From Thermoanaerobaculia bacterium (GTDB lineage Bacteria > Acidobacteriota > Thermoanaerobaculia > Multivoradales > JAHEKO01), in assembly GCA_947259925.1 (NCBI GenBank), contig CAMYOG010000010.1:50842-114841 (forward strand): a DNA stretch of 64,000 nt, in the 5' to 3' direction. Made by a program: the position numbers and the translations under genes. Numbering within the stretch: position 1 is the stretch's first letter; each line of letters starts with the position of its first letter. This document shows, in pieces, positions 1-8,295 of the stretch. The notes beneath the pieces were generated by a model. It was not told where the DNA came from. It saw nothing but the letters and a program-made list of their open reading frames with translations, and made no database searches.

Positions 1-1552
1 CGAGCCTCCGTAATGCGAGCTGCTCGTCCCTGAGCAGCAGCACCCAGTCGTCGTCGCTCGGCGGCGTCAGGTCGTAGTCCGTGCCCCCGGAGAGCACGCC
101 GATCGGAGTTTCCACGCCGGTGCGTGGATCGAACCAGGTCGCATCGTAGTTGCCGATCTCGCCGGACAGTTTCACCTCCAGCGGCTGGCTCGAGCCGCTG
201 TCCCAGCTGTCGTTCACTCCCATGTAGAGGTAGACGATGGTGGTGCGAGCCGGATCCGCGACGGCGTAGCCGTTGCCGACGACGGAGCTCTCGGGTAGGA
301 GCGAAGCGAAGACGTCCGCGAGCTGGTCGTCGGTGAACTGCTGGACCAGTTCGAGCCACTGCTCGGAGTCGAGCTGGGACTCGATGCCGGCTACGGTGAA
401 GGGGTTGTCGCAGTTCGACTCGCCGGCGGCACAGTCGTTGGTGGTGTTGTGGCGCACCTGGAAGCCTACGCCGCCGGCCAGCAGTCCCTTCCAGCCGGTG
501 CGACGGATGTCGCCGGGGGTGTGTCCATTGATCCCGGTCCGCTCCTCACCGAAGTTGTCGTTGTTGGCGGACGGCTCGGCGGCCGCGTTGAACGCCCCGA
601 GCATCCGGTCGAAGGTCGAGTTGCGGGCGCCGTTGCTGTTGTACGTTCGTACGCCGGCGCTCATGAACGAGGTGTCCGATCCGGTGCCGCCACGGCTGGA
701 GACCGGGTGGCCGTAGGGATCGAGAGATCGGACCAGGTTGCCGTACCAGTCGTGCCAGTCGGAGCTGCGGTACTCCCAGATATCGATGCCGCTGTTGAAC
801 AGAACGACGGGGAAGCCCGCCAGACGAGCGACCGCGTAGCGCACCAGAAACTCCTCGGTCGCCGATTGGCCGCCGAAGGAGGGCTTGCCGTTGTCGTCGG
901 TATAGAGCATGACGTCGACGCCGATGCCACGCTCCGCCAGGGTCTCCAGCCGCTCTTCGAGCCGATCCCAGAGCGCCAGGTCCATGGTGTGGGTGCCGAC
1001 GTCGTCGAAACAGATGTCGGCCTCACATAGCCGGAAGTTGACCAGGTGGAGGTTGTGGGCCTGGAGGAAGTCGGCGAACGACGCCACCTCCGTCGGCGAG
1101 CCCGCGCCGTGCATCAGCTGCGTGAACACTCCGATCGGTACGATGTAGTCGCCGTTGCTGTAGAACCACTTCTTGCCGGAGCCAGTCAGGAGTCCACGCC
1201 GACTCGAGGCGACGCAGGTGACCGAGCCGGTCTGGCCGTCGAGGTCGGGATCGGCGGACGACGTCGTCCAGGTCCATTCGCCGATCTCGGTCGGCATGAA
1301 GCCGATCTTCCAGGTGTCGCTACCGGCGTAGTAGCCCGGCAGGACGATCGTTGTGCCGGTCGCGGCGTGGGTGAACGTCCCCTCGAGCTCGAGCTCGAAC
1401 GGGTTTCCGGAGTGGGAGGCGTTGACCAGAGCGATCAGATGACGCTCCCACCGGCCGACCGTGTCCGCCCGGACCGCCTCGACCTGTGCGAGCCAGAGCA
1501 GAAGGGCGCCGGCTACCAGCCGACGTGCTCGCTCGGCCGGATGCTTCACCAT
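1..1552 (-). CDS. Secreted apiosidase-like glycoside hydrolase (DUF5060/DUF4038 type), 3' end outside window
   Basis: An open frame of about 517 codons runs from an ATG at 1552 to the left window edge without a stop, so the C-terminus is missing. Residues 1-30 form a Sec signal peptide (MVKHPAERARR, then a Leu/Ala core ending near VRADT). Residues about 31-110 look like a DUF5060 beta-sandwich (WKIGFMPTEIGEWTWTT). A TIM-barrel-like part follows (KKWFYSNGDYIVPIG, LVNFRLCEADICF). Near the edge lies a collagen-binding-like C-terminal piece (YDATWFDPRTG, then SDDDWVLLLR), as in DUF4038/apiosidase-like enzymes. The likely role is cleavage of plant or microbial polysaccharide outside the cytoplasm; the substrate cannot be read. 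The family call rests on remembered motifs. Confidence 0.72.
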   Translation of the reverse strand, partial: MVKHPAERARRLVAGALLLWLAQVEAVRADTVGRWERHLIALVNASHSGNPFELELEGTFTHAATGTTIVLPGYYAGSDTWKIGFMPTEIGEWTWTTSSADPDLDGQTGSVTCVASSRRGLLTGSGKKWFYSNGDYIVPIGVFTQLMHGAGSPTEVASFADFLQAHNLHLVNFRLCEADICFDDVGTHTMDLALWDRLEERLETLAERGIGVDVMLYTDDNGKPSFGGQSATEEFLVRYAVARLAGFPVVLFNSGIDIWEYRSSDWHDWYGNLVRSLDPYGHPVSSRGGTGSDTSFMSAGVRTYNSNGARNSTFDRMLGAFNAAAEPSANNDNFGEERTGINGHTPGDIRRTGWKGLLAGGVGFQVRHNTTNDCAAGESNCDNPFTVAGIESQLDSEQWLELVQQFTDDQLADVFASLLPESSVVGNGYAVADPARTTIVYLYMGVNDSWDSGSSQPLEVKLSGEIGNYDATWFDPRTGVETPIGVLSGGTDYDLTPPSDDDWVLLLRDEQLALRRL

Positions 1553-1674
1553 GGTGAGTCCAGGCTAGTCGAGGAGTCGAAGCGCGCAAGTGGAACGTTA
1601 CACTCCGACGCTCGGCCAATCCGGCCCGAGGAATCACCTTCCAGCCCTGGTGGGCCATCCCGGCCCAGGCGCCG

Positions 1675-2103
1675 CTAGCCGCCGAGGCCCAGCCTGAGGG
1701 AGTCGATTCCGGCCCGGTAGATGCTGCTCACCTCGTCGACCAGCTCGCCCTCCTGACCGGAATCGAGCTCGAACGTGCAAGACCACGCGATCGCCGTGTT
1801 CTCGCCCTTGTCGGAGAGCTCGATCGTGCTCTCGTATCCTCGCATCGGCATCGGGCTCTCGGGGACCGTGTAGGTCAACGTGTGAGCGGCGTCCGATCGC
1901 GCCGTCTGCACTTCGGCGAAGGTCGGACCACCTTCGATCGTGACCTGTCGAACGTCTCCCACGTTGTCGCCGGTGCTGCCCGGCTCGAGACTCGACTTGG
2001 CCAGAGGCGGCAGCCATTGGGCGATGCCACCGAAGTCGCCGACCACGGCCCAGACGTCGGCGATCGGCGCCGGGATCACACCGGTCTCGCGAACCTTCGT
2101 CAT
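1675..2103 (-). CDS. SRPBCC (polyketide cyclase/START-like) family protein
   Basis: This 142-residue protein has no signal peptide. It starts with the usual SRPBCC pattern: PAPIADVWAVVGDFGGIAQW, in which a short strand is followed by a helix and an FGG-W turn, then VRQVTIEGG and TYTVPESPMP strands, and a long C-terminal helix (VDEVSSIYRAGIDSLRLGL). Members bind small hydrophobic ligands in a helix-grip cavity; many have no known substrate. It is transcribed away from the CPBP protease gene and shares its upstream region of under 90 bases. It looks complete, and no specific function can be given. Confidence 0.75.
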   Translation of the reverse strand: MTKVRETGVIPAPIADVWAVVGDFGGIAQWLPPLAKSSLEPGSTGDNVGDVRQVTIEGGPTFAEVQTARSDAAHTLTYTVPESPMPMRGYESTIELSDKGENTAIAWSCTFELDSGQEGELVDEVSSIYRAGIDSLRLGLGG

Positions 2104-2189
2104 GCGCGCATCGTACCCTGCGGCTCATACGCCACGAAACCGAGCTCGGGCGGGCGCCGTAGTGTGCCGAGTAGCCTGGCTCAGGAGTG

Positions 2190-3263
2190 ATGCCGAAGGA
2201 GAGCGGATCTCGGACGACCGTGGACGGTGGAGCGCGCTGGCTCGCTCGGCTGGCTGCCGTGTGCGAGTGCGTCGGAGTGTTCCTAGCCGCCATCGTCGCC
2301 CAGCGGCTGCTGATCGCCGGCCTCGGCATCGCACGTTGGAAGGCCACCCAGGCCGAGATGCTCGAGAGCGGCTCGGTTGACTTCTTCCTTCTGTCCAAGC
2401 TCGCTGCCGTCGATCAACTGCTCAAGTACGGCACGCTCCTGGGTCTCGCCTTCGCGATCGGCTGGTGGCACAGGCGGCGAGGCCTGGGCCGGTACGGGGT
2501 AACCCTGGCTCGGCGCTCGTGGGGAGAGCTCCTCCGAATCGGGATCGTGCTCTGGGCTGTGAGCAAGGCGGTTCCGGCTCTATTGATGGCGCTCGACGAC
2601 CATCTGCCGTGGATCGGTCAGGGGCCGGAGCACTGGGCGCTCTTTCCGTCGAGCTGGTCCGCCGGGTTCCTGCTCTACATGGCGGTCGCCAGCTTCGTAT
2701 TGGTGCCGGTGGTCGAGGAGCTCTGGGCCCGAGGGTACATGGTCAATCGCCTCCGAGAGGACTTCGGCGACGCCGGCGGCCTGACGCTCTCAGCCGCCTT
2801 CTTCACCCTCGCCCATACGCAGTACTTCAAGGCCGAGCTGCTCAGCCTGGGCCTCTTGCTCGCGCTCGTCATCGGTTCGCTCGCGTTCGGCTACGCGCTG
2901 ATCCGAACCGGTTCGCTGGTCCCCTGTATCGTCGCGCACGCGCTCTCGAATCTTCCGGTCCCGCCCGGCGTCTGGTCCGAGGAGATCATCTTCGGCCTGG
3001 TGGCGATCGTGCTGGTCGTCTCCCGGCGGTCGGTCGTCACCTGGGGTCGCGCGCTCGCCAGCCTCTTTGGCGAGCATGCCTGGGCCGGAACCCTCTCCGG
3101 ACTCGCCGTCCTGCTCGGCGCGCTCGTTGCCCTGATCACACTCCAGGACCACGCGACGATCGTCGCCTTCGTGCTGCTCGCGGTCGGCATCGGCGGAGCG
3201 GCGCTGGACCGGCGCGCTACCGGCCGAGCCGCCCCGAGCGACGGCGTCCTCCGAGGGAGGTAG
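2190..3263 (+). CDS. CPBP family intramembrane glutamic endopeptidase
   Basis: A 357-residue polytopic membrane protein with the three CPBP (Abi/Rce1-like) signatures: EELWARGY (the EExxxR motif), FTLAH (FxxxH) and HALSN (HxxxN), in hydrophobic segments at about residues 165-255. Extra hydrophobic segments sit at the N-terminus (VFLAAIVAQRLL) and C-terminus ([16 protein letters not shown]). CPBP proteases cleave membrane-associated substrates and are often linked to peptide maturation or immunity, so proximity to the acidic-leader cluster is notable but may be chance. ATG at 2190 is chosen; an adjacent GTG at 2187 is also possible, with CAGGAG just upstream. The gene ends one base before the promoter-like element of the next gene. 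Confidence 0.85.
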   Translation: MPKESGSRTTVDGGARWLARLAAVCECVGVFLAAIVAQRLLIAGLGIARWKATQAEMLESGSVDFFLLSKLAAVDQLLKYGTLLGLAFAIGWWHRRRGLGRYGVTLARRSWGELLRIGIVLWAVSKAVPALLMALDDHLPWIGQGPEHWALFPSSWSAGFLLYMAVASFVLVPVVEELWARGYMVNRLREDFGDAGGLTLSAAFFTLAHTQYFKAELLSLGLLLALVIGSLAFGYALIRTGSLVPCIVAHALSNLPVPPGVWSEEIIFGLVAIVLVVSRRSVVTWGRALASLFGEHAWAGTLSGLAVLLGALVALITLQDHATIVAFVLLAVGIGGAALDRRATGRAAPSDGVLRGR

Positions 3264-3305
3264 CTCGAAGACGCGACTTGTGAGCGCCGCCGATCCGGTC
3301 GTAGA
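3264..3305 (+). promoter_or_regulatory. Regulon promoter-like element P1 (CTCGAA-N3-GCGACT-N23-TAGA)
   Basis: CTCGAA lies at 3264-3269, GCGACTT at 3273-3279 and TAGA at 3302-3305. The same parts recur at the same spacing before five other transcription units of this region (5609, 8200, 16955 and, on the minus strand, 16927 and 18455). It begins directly after the CPBP stop codon and lies about 50 bases before the GTG of the acidic/basic protein gene. The sigma factor or activator is unknown. Confidence 0.6.
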
Positions 3306-3353
3306 TTGACGGAGATCGAAGCACCGTCCGCTCAACGACCAGGAGGACAGATC

Positions 3354-4097
3354 GTGGCTGAACTCGGTTTTCTAGAAGAGATGGAGTACGAGCATGGAGA
3401 GGACCTTCTGGAGTTCGATCCGGAAGACGACTTCGAGGAAGAGGACTACTTCGACGGTGAGGAGGAGCTCCTCTACGAGGATCTCGACGAGGGCGACGAG
3501 TTCTTGCCCCTCCTGGCCGGCCTGGCGCCGGTCCTGGCCAAGGCGGCACCGATCGCGATCTCCGCTCTGAGCAGCATGCTCGGCGAGGTGGAAGAGGAGT
3601 TCGACTACGAAGAGGGCGACACCGAGGACGAGCTCACCGCCTACGAGGTGCCCGGCCTCTACGAGGTCGACGACGCCGTCGCCGAGGCTCTGGGAGCCGA
3701 GGCGGCGGAGACTGAGAGCGAGCTCGAGGCGGCGGCCCTTGCCGGCGCGGCGGCGGCCAAGGCTACGGGCAAGACACCCAAGAAGGTGAAGAAGGTCACG
3801 CCGACCCTGGCCAAGGCGTCGGCCAAGATCACCCGGGCACTCCGCAAGCGGCCCTCGACGCGCAAGGTCGTCAAGGCGGTTCCGACCATCCAGAAGAAGA
3901 CGGTCGCGACGCTGGCGAAGAAGGCGCGCAAGGGCAAGCCGATCACCAAGAAGACCGCCCTCCGGGTGATGGCCAAGCAGACCAAGCGCATCCTCAAGAG
4001 CCCCAAGAAGACGGCCGTGGCGATCAAGAAGAACACCGCCAAGCGCAAGAAGATCACGCGCAAGGCGGCGGTGGCTCGGGCCGAGAAGTTCTTCTAG
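3354..4097 (+). CDS. Acidic-leader/basic-tail protein, Lys-rich paralogue (family of four)
   Basis: This 247-residue protein has no recognised name. Residues 1-50 are almost all Glu/Asp with aromatic residues (EEMEYEHGEDLLEF). Residues 50-76 form a hydrophobic Ala/Pro/Leu helix (FLPLLAGLAPVLAKAAPIAI). An acidic linker with GDTEDEL follows at about 89-94. Residues 136-247 are a histone-H1-like Lys-rich tail containing the shared block (VPTIQKKTVATLAKKARKGK, then a Thr/Ala/Arg helix). The block matches those of the genes at 8296 and 9294 and the minus-strand gene starting at 16855, but here Lys replaces Arg. GTG at 3354 is chosen because AGGAGG lies 8 bases upstream; an upstream in-frame TTG at 3306 falls inside promoter P1. 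There is no Sec signal. Function unknown; nucleic-acid or membrane binding by the tail is inference. Confidence 0.8.
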   Translation: MAELGFLEEMEYEHGEDLLEFDPEDDFEEEDYFDGEEELLYEDLDEGDEFLPLLAGLAPVLAKAAPIAISALSSMLGEVEEEFDYEEGDTEDELTAYEVPGLYEVDDAVAEALGAEAAETESELEAAALAGAAAAKATGKTPKKVKKVTPTLAKASAKITRALRKRPSTRKVVKAVPTIQKKTVATLAKKARKGKPITKKTALRVMAKQTKRILKSPKKTAVAIKKNTAKRKKITRKAAVARAEKFF

Positions 4098-4102
4098 GCC
4101 CC

Positions 4103-5494
4103 CTAGGGCAGCTGCTCGACGCTCAGGAAGTGGAGCAAGACCCGAGCCATAGTGAGGTGGTCGCGGGCGCCGGCCATCTCGCGCACCGAGTGCATCGACA
4201 GCATCGGGTTGCCGATGTCGGCCGTGGGGATGCCGAGACCCGCGGCGAGCCGGGGACCGATCGTGGTCCCACAGCGCAGATCGGGGCGGTTGACGAACTC
4301 CTGGCAGGCGATACCGGCCTGGTTGCAGAGCTCGCGGAAGACCGCGCCCGAGCGACCGTCGGTGGCGTAGCGCTGCCGCACGTGGGTCTTGAGCACCGGC
4401 CCCTGGTTGAGGACGGGAGCGTGCCTCGGGTCGTGCATCTTGGAGTGGTTGGGGTGCAGACCGTGCGCCATGTCGGCGCTCAAAACGAAGCTCCGTGCGG
4501 CGATGCGGGAGGTCAGGGCGGACTGGCCACCGCTCGACCTCTTGATGACTTCGTGCAGCAGCGGGCTCTCGGCTCCGTGCCCGGACCGGCTGCCCACCTC
4601 TTCGTGATCGAGTAGCGCGATCATGGAAGTCGACGCTCGCGGGCCAGCCTCGAGCAGTGACGCCAGTGCCGCGTGACACATCGCCTGGTTGTCGAGGCGA
4701 GCCGCGTGCACGAACTCGCGGCGGAGTCCGCCCAGACTCGCCTTCTGCCAGTCGTAGAGACAGAGATCGTGTCCGAGCAGCGCGCCGGTGCGACCGCCGA
4801 GCCGTTGCCGGATCATCGAGCCGAGTACCTCGCGCGGCGGCCGCGCGTCGCTCCACGTCGCCACCAGGGGCGAGAGATGCTTGTTCCGGTTGAGCGCTAG
4901 ACCGCGGTCGTTGACGCCACGGTCGAGATGGATCGCCAGGCTGGGGATCCGGCAGAGTGGACGATCGATGCGTACCAGGCCGGACTCGAGCCGGCCCCGG
5001 TGGCGCCAGAGGACGCGGCCGGCCAGGGCGAGATCCCGGTCGACCCAGGTATAGAGGAGGGGACTGCCGTAGACGTCGACGTCCAGCAGCCCGTGATGTC
5101 GATCACGCTTCAGAAATCGAGGCTTGAGGCGCAGATTGGGCGAATCGGTGTGAGCCGCGATCACCCGCAAGCCGCTCTCGTGGGCGGGCCGCGATCCGAC
5201 GCGCCAGGCGATCAGGCTGGCATCCGCGCGAGTCGTGAAGTAGCCGCGGCCCACGCGCAGGCGCCACCGCTTCCCTTCGTCCAGCTTCGAGAAACCCGCT
5301 GCGCGCAGGCGCCGCTCGACCTCGGCGACGCAGTGATAGGGCGAAGGACCGGCGTCGATGAACCGCAGAAGATCGCTGGCAACGGACTTGGGGCCTCGGC
5401 CCTTGCGGGCGGGCCGCCTGCCGGTGTGCGCTTCGAGCAGCTCATCGCTGAAGTGCTCGACGGGGGCAGGCTCGATCCACACGGACTCCGTCAT
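4103..5494 (-). CDS. M18 family aspartyl aminopeptidase
   Basis: A 463-residue cytoplasmic zinc aminopeptidase, normal length for M18. The first metal ligand motif is AAHTDSPNLRLKP (His115, Asp117); the second is LLDHEEVGS near residue 295; the C-terminal ligand segment is MHSVREMAGARDHL. M18 enzymes are large oligomers that release N-terminal, preferably acidic, residues from peptides. A preference for Asp/Glu is interesting beside a cluster of proteins with Glu/Asp-rich leaders, though the link is only positional. It converges on the preceding gene with 5 bases between stop codons. ATG at 5494 gives the usual N-terminus before DLLRFIDAGPSPYHCV. Confidence 0.9.
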   Translation of the reverse strand: MTESVWIEPAPVEHFSDELLEAHTGRRPARKGRGPKSVASDLLRFIDAGPSPYHCVAEVERRLRAAGFSKLDEGKRWRLRVGRGYFTTRADASLIAWRVGSRPAHESGLRVIAAHTDSPNLRLKPRFLKRDRHHGLLDVDVYGSPLLYTWVDRDLALAGRVLWRHRGRLESGLVRIDRPLCRIPSLAIHLDRGVNDRGLALNRNKHLSPLVATWSDARPPREVLGSMIRQRLGGRTGALLGHDLCLYDWQKASLGGLRREFVHAARLDNQAMCHAALASLLEAGPRASTSMIALLDHEEVGSRSGHGAESPLLHEVIKRSSGGQSALTSRIAARSFVLSADMAHGLHPNHSKMHDPRHAPVLNQGPVLKTHVRQRYATDGRSGAVFRELCNQAGIACQEFVNRPDLRCGTTIGPRLAAGLGIPTADIGNPMLSMHSVREMAGARDHLTMARVLLHFLSVEQLP

Positions 5495-5608
5495 CGCGGC
5501 TCGTTCTCGGCTCGATCGGAGTCTAGGTGTCCGCCCTCGGGCCCAGCCAGTCGCCGGTCCGAGCTACCACGGGCACGGAACGGCTCGTGGTAGAGGGATC
5601 GAGCCTCG

Positions 5609-5650
5609 CTCGAATTGGCGACTCCCCAGGTGGGCGCTCCGCCAGCTATC
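5609..5650 (+). promoter_or_regulatory. Regulon promoter-like element P2 (CTCGAA-N3-GCGACT-N22-TATC)
   Basis: CTCGAA at 5609-5614, GCGACTC at 5618-5624 and TATC at 5647-5650 match the spacing of P1, P3 and P6. If TATCGT is the -10 hexamer, transcription would start around 5659-5660, only a few bases before the ATG at 5663, which has no Shine-Dalgarno sequence. A leaderless or near-leaderless mRNA is therefore likely. Confidence 0.6.
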
Positions 5651-5662
5651 GTGCCTTCGCTC

Positions 5663-6421
5663 ATGTCGCACAGCTCCGAGCTCGCCCTGGCCGAGTCGTC
5701 GCTGCTCCTTCCCGAGGCCGACTACCAGATCATCGGCCGCGACGATCGGGTGCGGGTCCGCAACACGCGCCGCGTGCCCTTTCGCCGTATCTGCAAGCTG
5801 GAGTTCCAGGGCGGTGGCGGCTGTACGGGAACGCTCATCGCGTCCAACAAGGTGTTGACCGCGGGCCATTGCCTCTACCGTCGGAGCAGCGGCCGTGCGC
5901 GCACGCGGGTGCGGGTCGTCCCCGGCAAGAGCGGGCCGGGGAGGTCGCGACGCGCCGAGCCGTTCGGCCACGCCTGGATGCGTCGCTTCGACATGCGCCC
6001 GGAGTATCGGACCGCTCGGAGCTACTGGGCGGCGGCACCGTTCGATTACGCGGTCATCACCCTCGACCGGCCGATCGGCCGGAGGACCGGCTGGTTTCGC
6101 CGGATCCGGGTGCTCCCGGCTGCGCGGCTCGTGCGCCTGCGCTTGAACACCTCCGGGTATCCCGGAGACCGGGGCGGCCACCACCAGTACCTGGCCTACG
6201 ACCGGGTGGTTCGAGCTCGTGGGCCGTTCGTCGAGTACCTCCACGACACCATGCCAGGGCAGAGCGGCAGCGCGGTCTGGGTGCGCTGGCGCAACCAGCG
6301 CGCGATCGTCGCGATCCACAAGCGGCAGGACGATCCGCGCACGCCGCCGGTGGCGAACCTCGGGGTCCGGGTCACGCCCACGGTCCTGCGCGACATCCGG
6401 CGGTGGGTGAGCCGGCCGTAG
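5663..6421 (+). CDS. Trypsin/V8-like serine endopeptidase without signal peptide
   Basis: A 252-residue chymotrypsin-fold protease with a full triad: His69 in LTAGHCLY, Asp128 in FDYAVITLD and Ser201 in GQSGSAVW. The GxSGS form and the DTMPGQSGS context resemble the glutamyl endopeptidase (V8/S1B) group. V8 enzymes cut after Glu/Asp, which is relevant because co-regulated proteins carry Glu/Asp-rich leaders; specificity here is inference. No Sec signal is present; the N-terminus is SHSSELALAESSLLLPE, a short acidic helix reminiscent of its neighbours. ATG at 5663 is preferred over TTG at 5615, because the TTG lies inside promoter element P2. The aldo/keto reductase follows after 11 bases. Confidence 0.85.
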   Translation: MSHSSELALAESSLLLPEADYQIIGRDDRVRVRNTRRVPFRRICKLEFQGGGGCTGTLIASNKVLTAGHCLYRRSSGRARTRVRVVPGKSGPGRSRRAEPFGHAWMRRFDMRPEYRTARSYWAAAPFDYAVITLDRPIGRRTGWFRRIRVLPAARLVRLRLNTSGYPGDRGGHHQYLAYDRVVRARGPFVEYLHDTMPGQSGSAVWVRWRNQRAIVAIHKRQDDPRTPPVANLGVRVTPTVLRDIRRWVSRP

Positions 6422-6432
6422 AAAGCGCACCG

Positions 6433-7632
6433 ATGAAACTGCGGGACGAAGCTCTCGGCGGCGCAGAGGGAGTTCAGCGGATCGGTCTCGGCACCCTCCA
6501 CTTGACGGTCGAGCGGGGCTTCGGCGCCGCTCGGCCCGGCGCGGTCCAGCTACTGCACGAGGCGGTCGAGCTGGGGGTACGGTTCTTCGACACCGCCGAC
6601 TCGTACGGTCCGGAGACCGCCGAGGAGGTCATTAGGCAGGCACTCCACCCCTACGAAGGCCTGGTGGTCGCCACCAAGGGCGGATTCCTGCACCCGGCCG
6701 TGGACCGGTGGGTCAAGGACGGGCGGCCGGAGCATCTGCGAGCCGCGGTCGACGGCAGCCTCCAACGACTGGATCTGGAGTCGCTGCCGCTGTACCAGCT
6801 GCACGCCCCAGATCCGCAGGTGCCGTACGCGGAGTCGGTGGGAGCATTGCGACGGCTCCAGGACGAGGGCAAGATCCAGACGATCGGCGTGTCGAACGTC
6901 GACCTCCAGCAACTCGAGACCGCGCTCGCGGAGGCCGCCATCGTCTCGGTCCAGAATCCGTACAGCCTCGACTATCAGGAGCACACCGACGTCCTGGACT
7001 ACTGTGAGGATCACGAGATCGCTTTCGTCCCCTGGAGGCCGCTCGGGGATCGGCAGATCGACTGGCACGAGCCGGTGTTGCGCGCGGTCGCCGAGAAGCA
7101 CGAGGCGACGGCGCCGCAGGTAGTGCTCTCCGCACTGCTCCATCGCTCTCCCGCCATGCTGCCGATTCCCGGCACCAGCTCGGTGGAGCATCTGCGACAG
7201 AACGTGGCCGCGGGGCGACTTCGCCTCGACCAGGAGGATCTGTCGCGGCTCTGGCCCGACTGGCGCGAGGCCGAGCTGCGGCGCCTGGACCAGGATATCG
7301 AGAAAGCTCAGGCCGCGCTGGCGGAACAGGCCGAGGAGAGCAGGCAGGAGCTGCGGGAGATGGTGTTCGGCGAAGCCAATGCCGAGCTACGCCGGCTCGA
7401 CGACGCTCTGTCCGAGGCGACCCGCTTGAAAAGCGAGTTTCGCGCCTGTCCCGACGCCAGTCTCGCCTGGCGGCTGCACCTGCAGTGGCAAGAGGCGCTG
7501 GAGCGAGTGGAGCACCAGCGCGCCCGCTTCAGGCAGGCCGTCGAACGCTCACGCGCGGAGACCGAGAAGATTGAGCGCGACGTCGCCGCGCTCCTGGACC
7601 GTTCCGCCCTCGAGAGTAACGGCAACGAGTAG
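6433..7632 (+). CDS. Aldo/keto reductase with C-terminal coiled-coil extension
   Basis: A 399-residue protein. Residues 1-270 are an aldo/keto reductase barrel with the catalytic tetrad Asp53 and Tyr58 (FFDTADSYGPE), Lys82 (VVATKGG) and His124 (YQLHAPDP). The NADPH-binding end is present (IGVSNVDL, PIPGTSSVEHLRQN). Residues about 275-395 are not part of the family: a charged heptad-like segment (EAELRRLDQDIEKAQAALAE through ERVEHQRARFRQAVERSR) predicts a long coiled coil. It probably shares the mRNA of the upstream protease. The substrate is unknown. The coiled coil may tether it to a larger assembly, which is inference. Confidence 0.87.
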   Translation: MKLRDEALGGAEGVQRIGLGTLHLTVERGFGAARPGAVQLLHEAVELGVRFFDTADSYGPETAEEVIRQALHPYEGLVVATKGGFLHPAVDRWVKDGRPEHLRAAVDGSLQRLDLESLPLYQLHAPDPQVPYAESVGALRRLQDEGKIQTIGVSNVDLQQLETALAEAAIVSVQNPYSLDYQEHTDVLDYCEDHEIAFVPWRPLGDRQIDWHEPVLRAVAEKHEATAPQVVLSALLHRSPAMLPIPGTSSVEHLRQNVAAGRLRLDQEDLSRLWPDWREAELRRLDQDIEKAQAALAEQAEESRQELREMVFGEANAELRRLDDALSEATRLKSEFRACPDASLAWRLHLQWQEALERVEHQRARFRQAVERSRAETEKIERDVAALLDRSALESNGNE

Positions 7633-7645
7633 CCCGAACCGGCCT

Positions 7646-8026
7646 TCAAGGGGGTCGCCCGTCAGGTCGCCGGCCGTGGTCGTGCTTGGCGCGGCGGCGA
7701 TCCGCAGCGGCTGCGCTCTTGGAGCGCTCCGCCAGCAACTCGAGGACGGAAGCGACCATGGCCGCCTTGGAGCGGACGCCGAACTTGTGAAAGACATTGC
7801 GAAGGTGGCTCGCGACGGTGTGTTGGCTGATCGCCAGGACCTTGGCGATCTCCTTGTTCGACCGGTCTCTCGCCACCAAGCGGACGATCTCGCATTCCCG
7901 GGGCGTCAGGTGGGGTTCTGGCCACCGGCCGTCCGTGGTCGAGCAGAGCAGTCCGATGTGGCGCACCAGCCTGGTGCTGCTGGTCGAGGCCTTGCTCGCT
8001 GGATCATTGGTTCGGTACCTGCCCAT
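7646..8026 (-). CDS. LuxR-type HTH regulator, solo DNA-binding domain
   Basis: A 126-residue protein with a C-terminal LuxR/GerE helix-turn-helix (LTPRECEIVRLVARDRSNKE, HTVASHLRNVFHKFGVRSKA) and no receiver or ligand-binding domain. ATG at 8026 follows a G-rich GGGGTGG sequence and gives an N-terminus (MGRYRTND) that aligns in length with the second regulator at 13998; an earlier ATG-like start at 8083 adds 19 residues of unlikely sequence. The two regulators are close paralogues and bracket the operon starting at 8296. It is divergent from that operon, so it is a candidate regulator of P3 and its relatives. Confidence 0.83.
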   Translation of the reverse strand: MGRYRTNDPASKASTSSTRLVRHIGLLCSTTDGRWPEPHLTPRECEIVRLVARDRSNKEIAKVLAISQHTVASHLRNVFHKFGVRSKAAMVASVLELLAERSKSAAAADRRRAKHDHGRRPDGRPP

Positions 8027-8199
8027 AGAAGACCACCCCTCTCGACACGACCTCTGCGGCGACTCCCCGCACGGGAGGAGCACCGACCGGCAATCCCCAG
8101 CTCAAACCTCGATTCAGAAACGCTGCCCTTGCATCTATGTTTCCACAGACGCCTGTTTGCGGACAAGGGAGTTTGTTCGACCTAGCTCGAACGGAGTAA

Positions 8200-8240
8200 C
8201 TCGAACTGGCGACTTTCGCCGGTCTCGGGGCGGTTCTAGA
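8200..8240 (+). promoter_or_regulatory. Regulon promoter-like element P3 (CTCGAA-N3-GCGACT-N21-TAGA)
   Basis: CTCGAA at 8200-8205, GCGACTT at 8209-8215 and TAGA at 8237-8240. It lies in the region between the LuxR gene and the seven-gene operon starting at 8296, leaving a leader of roughly 50 bases with GAGGAGAG before the start codon. A further CTCGAAC is found at 8187-8193. Confidence 0.6.
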
Positions 8241-8295
8241 GTCGATCGCGCTGGAACCGAAACGTACGGGGTGTCAAACACCGAGGAGAGTGACC

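Noticed and set aside
273..1148. Several overlapping plus-strand frames at the left edge
   Set aside because: The minus strand gives one uninterrupted frame with a signal peptide and glycosidase-like motifs over the entire stretch.
3372..4856. A 494-codon minus-strand frame across the first acidic/basic gene and the M18 gene
   Set aside because: The M18 gene is encoded on the same strand in another frame with all metal motifs. The longer frame is Arg/Leu-rich without any motif.
8050..8090. GCGACTC at 8059-8065 as a seventh regulon element
   Set aside because: No CTCGAA at the expected place and no TA 22-23 bases further; it lies upstream of the wrong strand.
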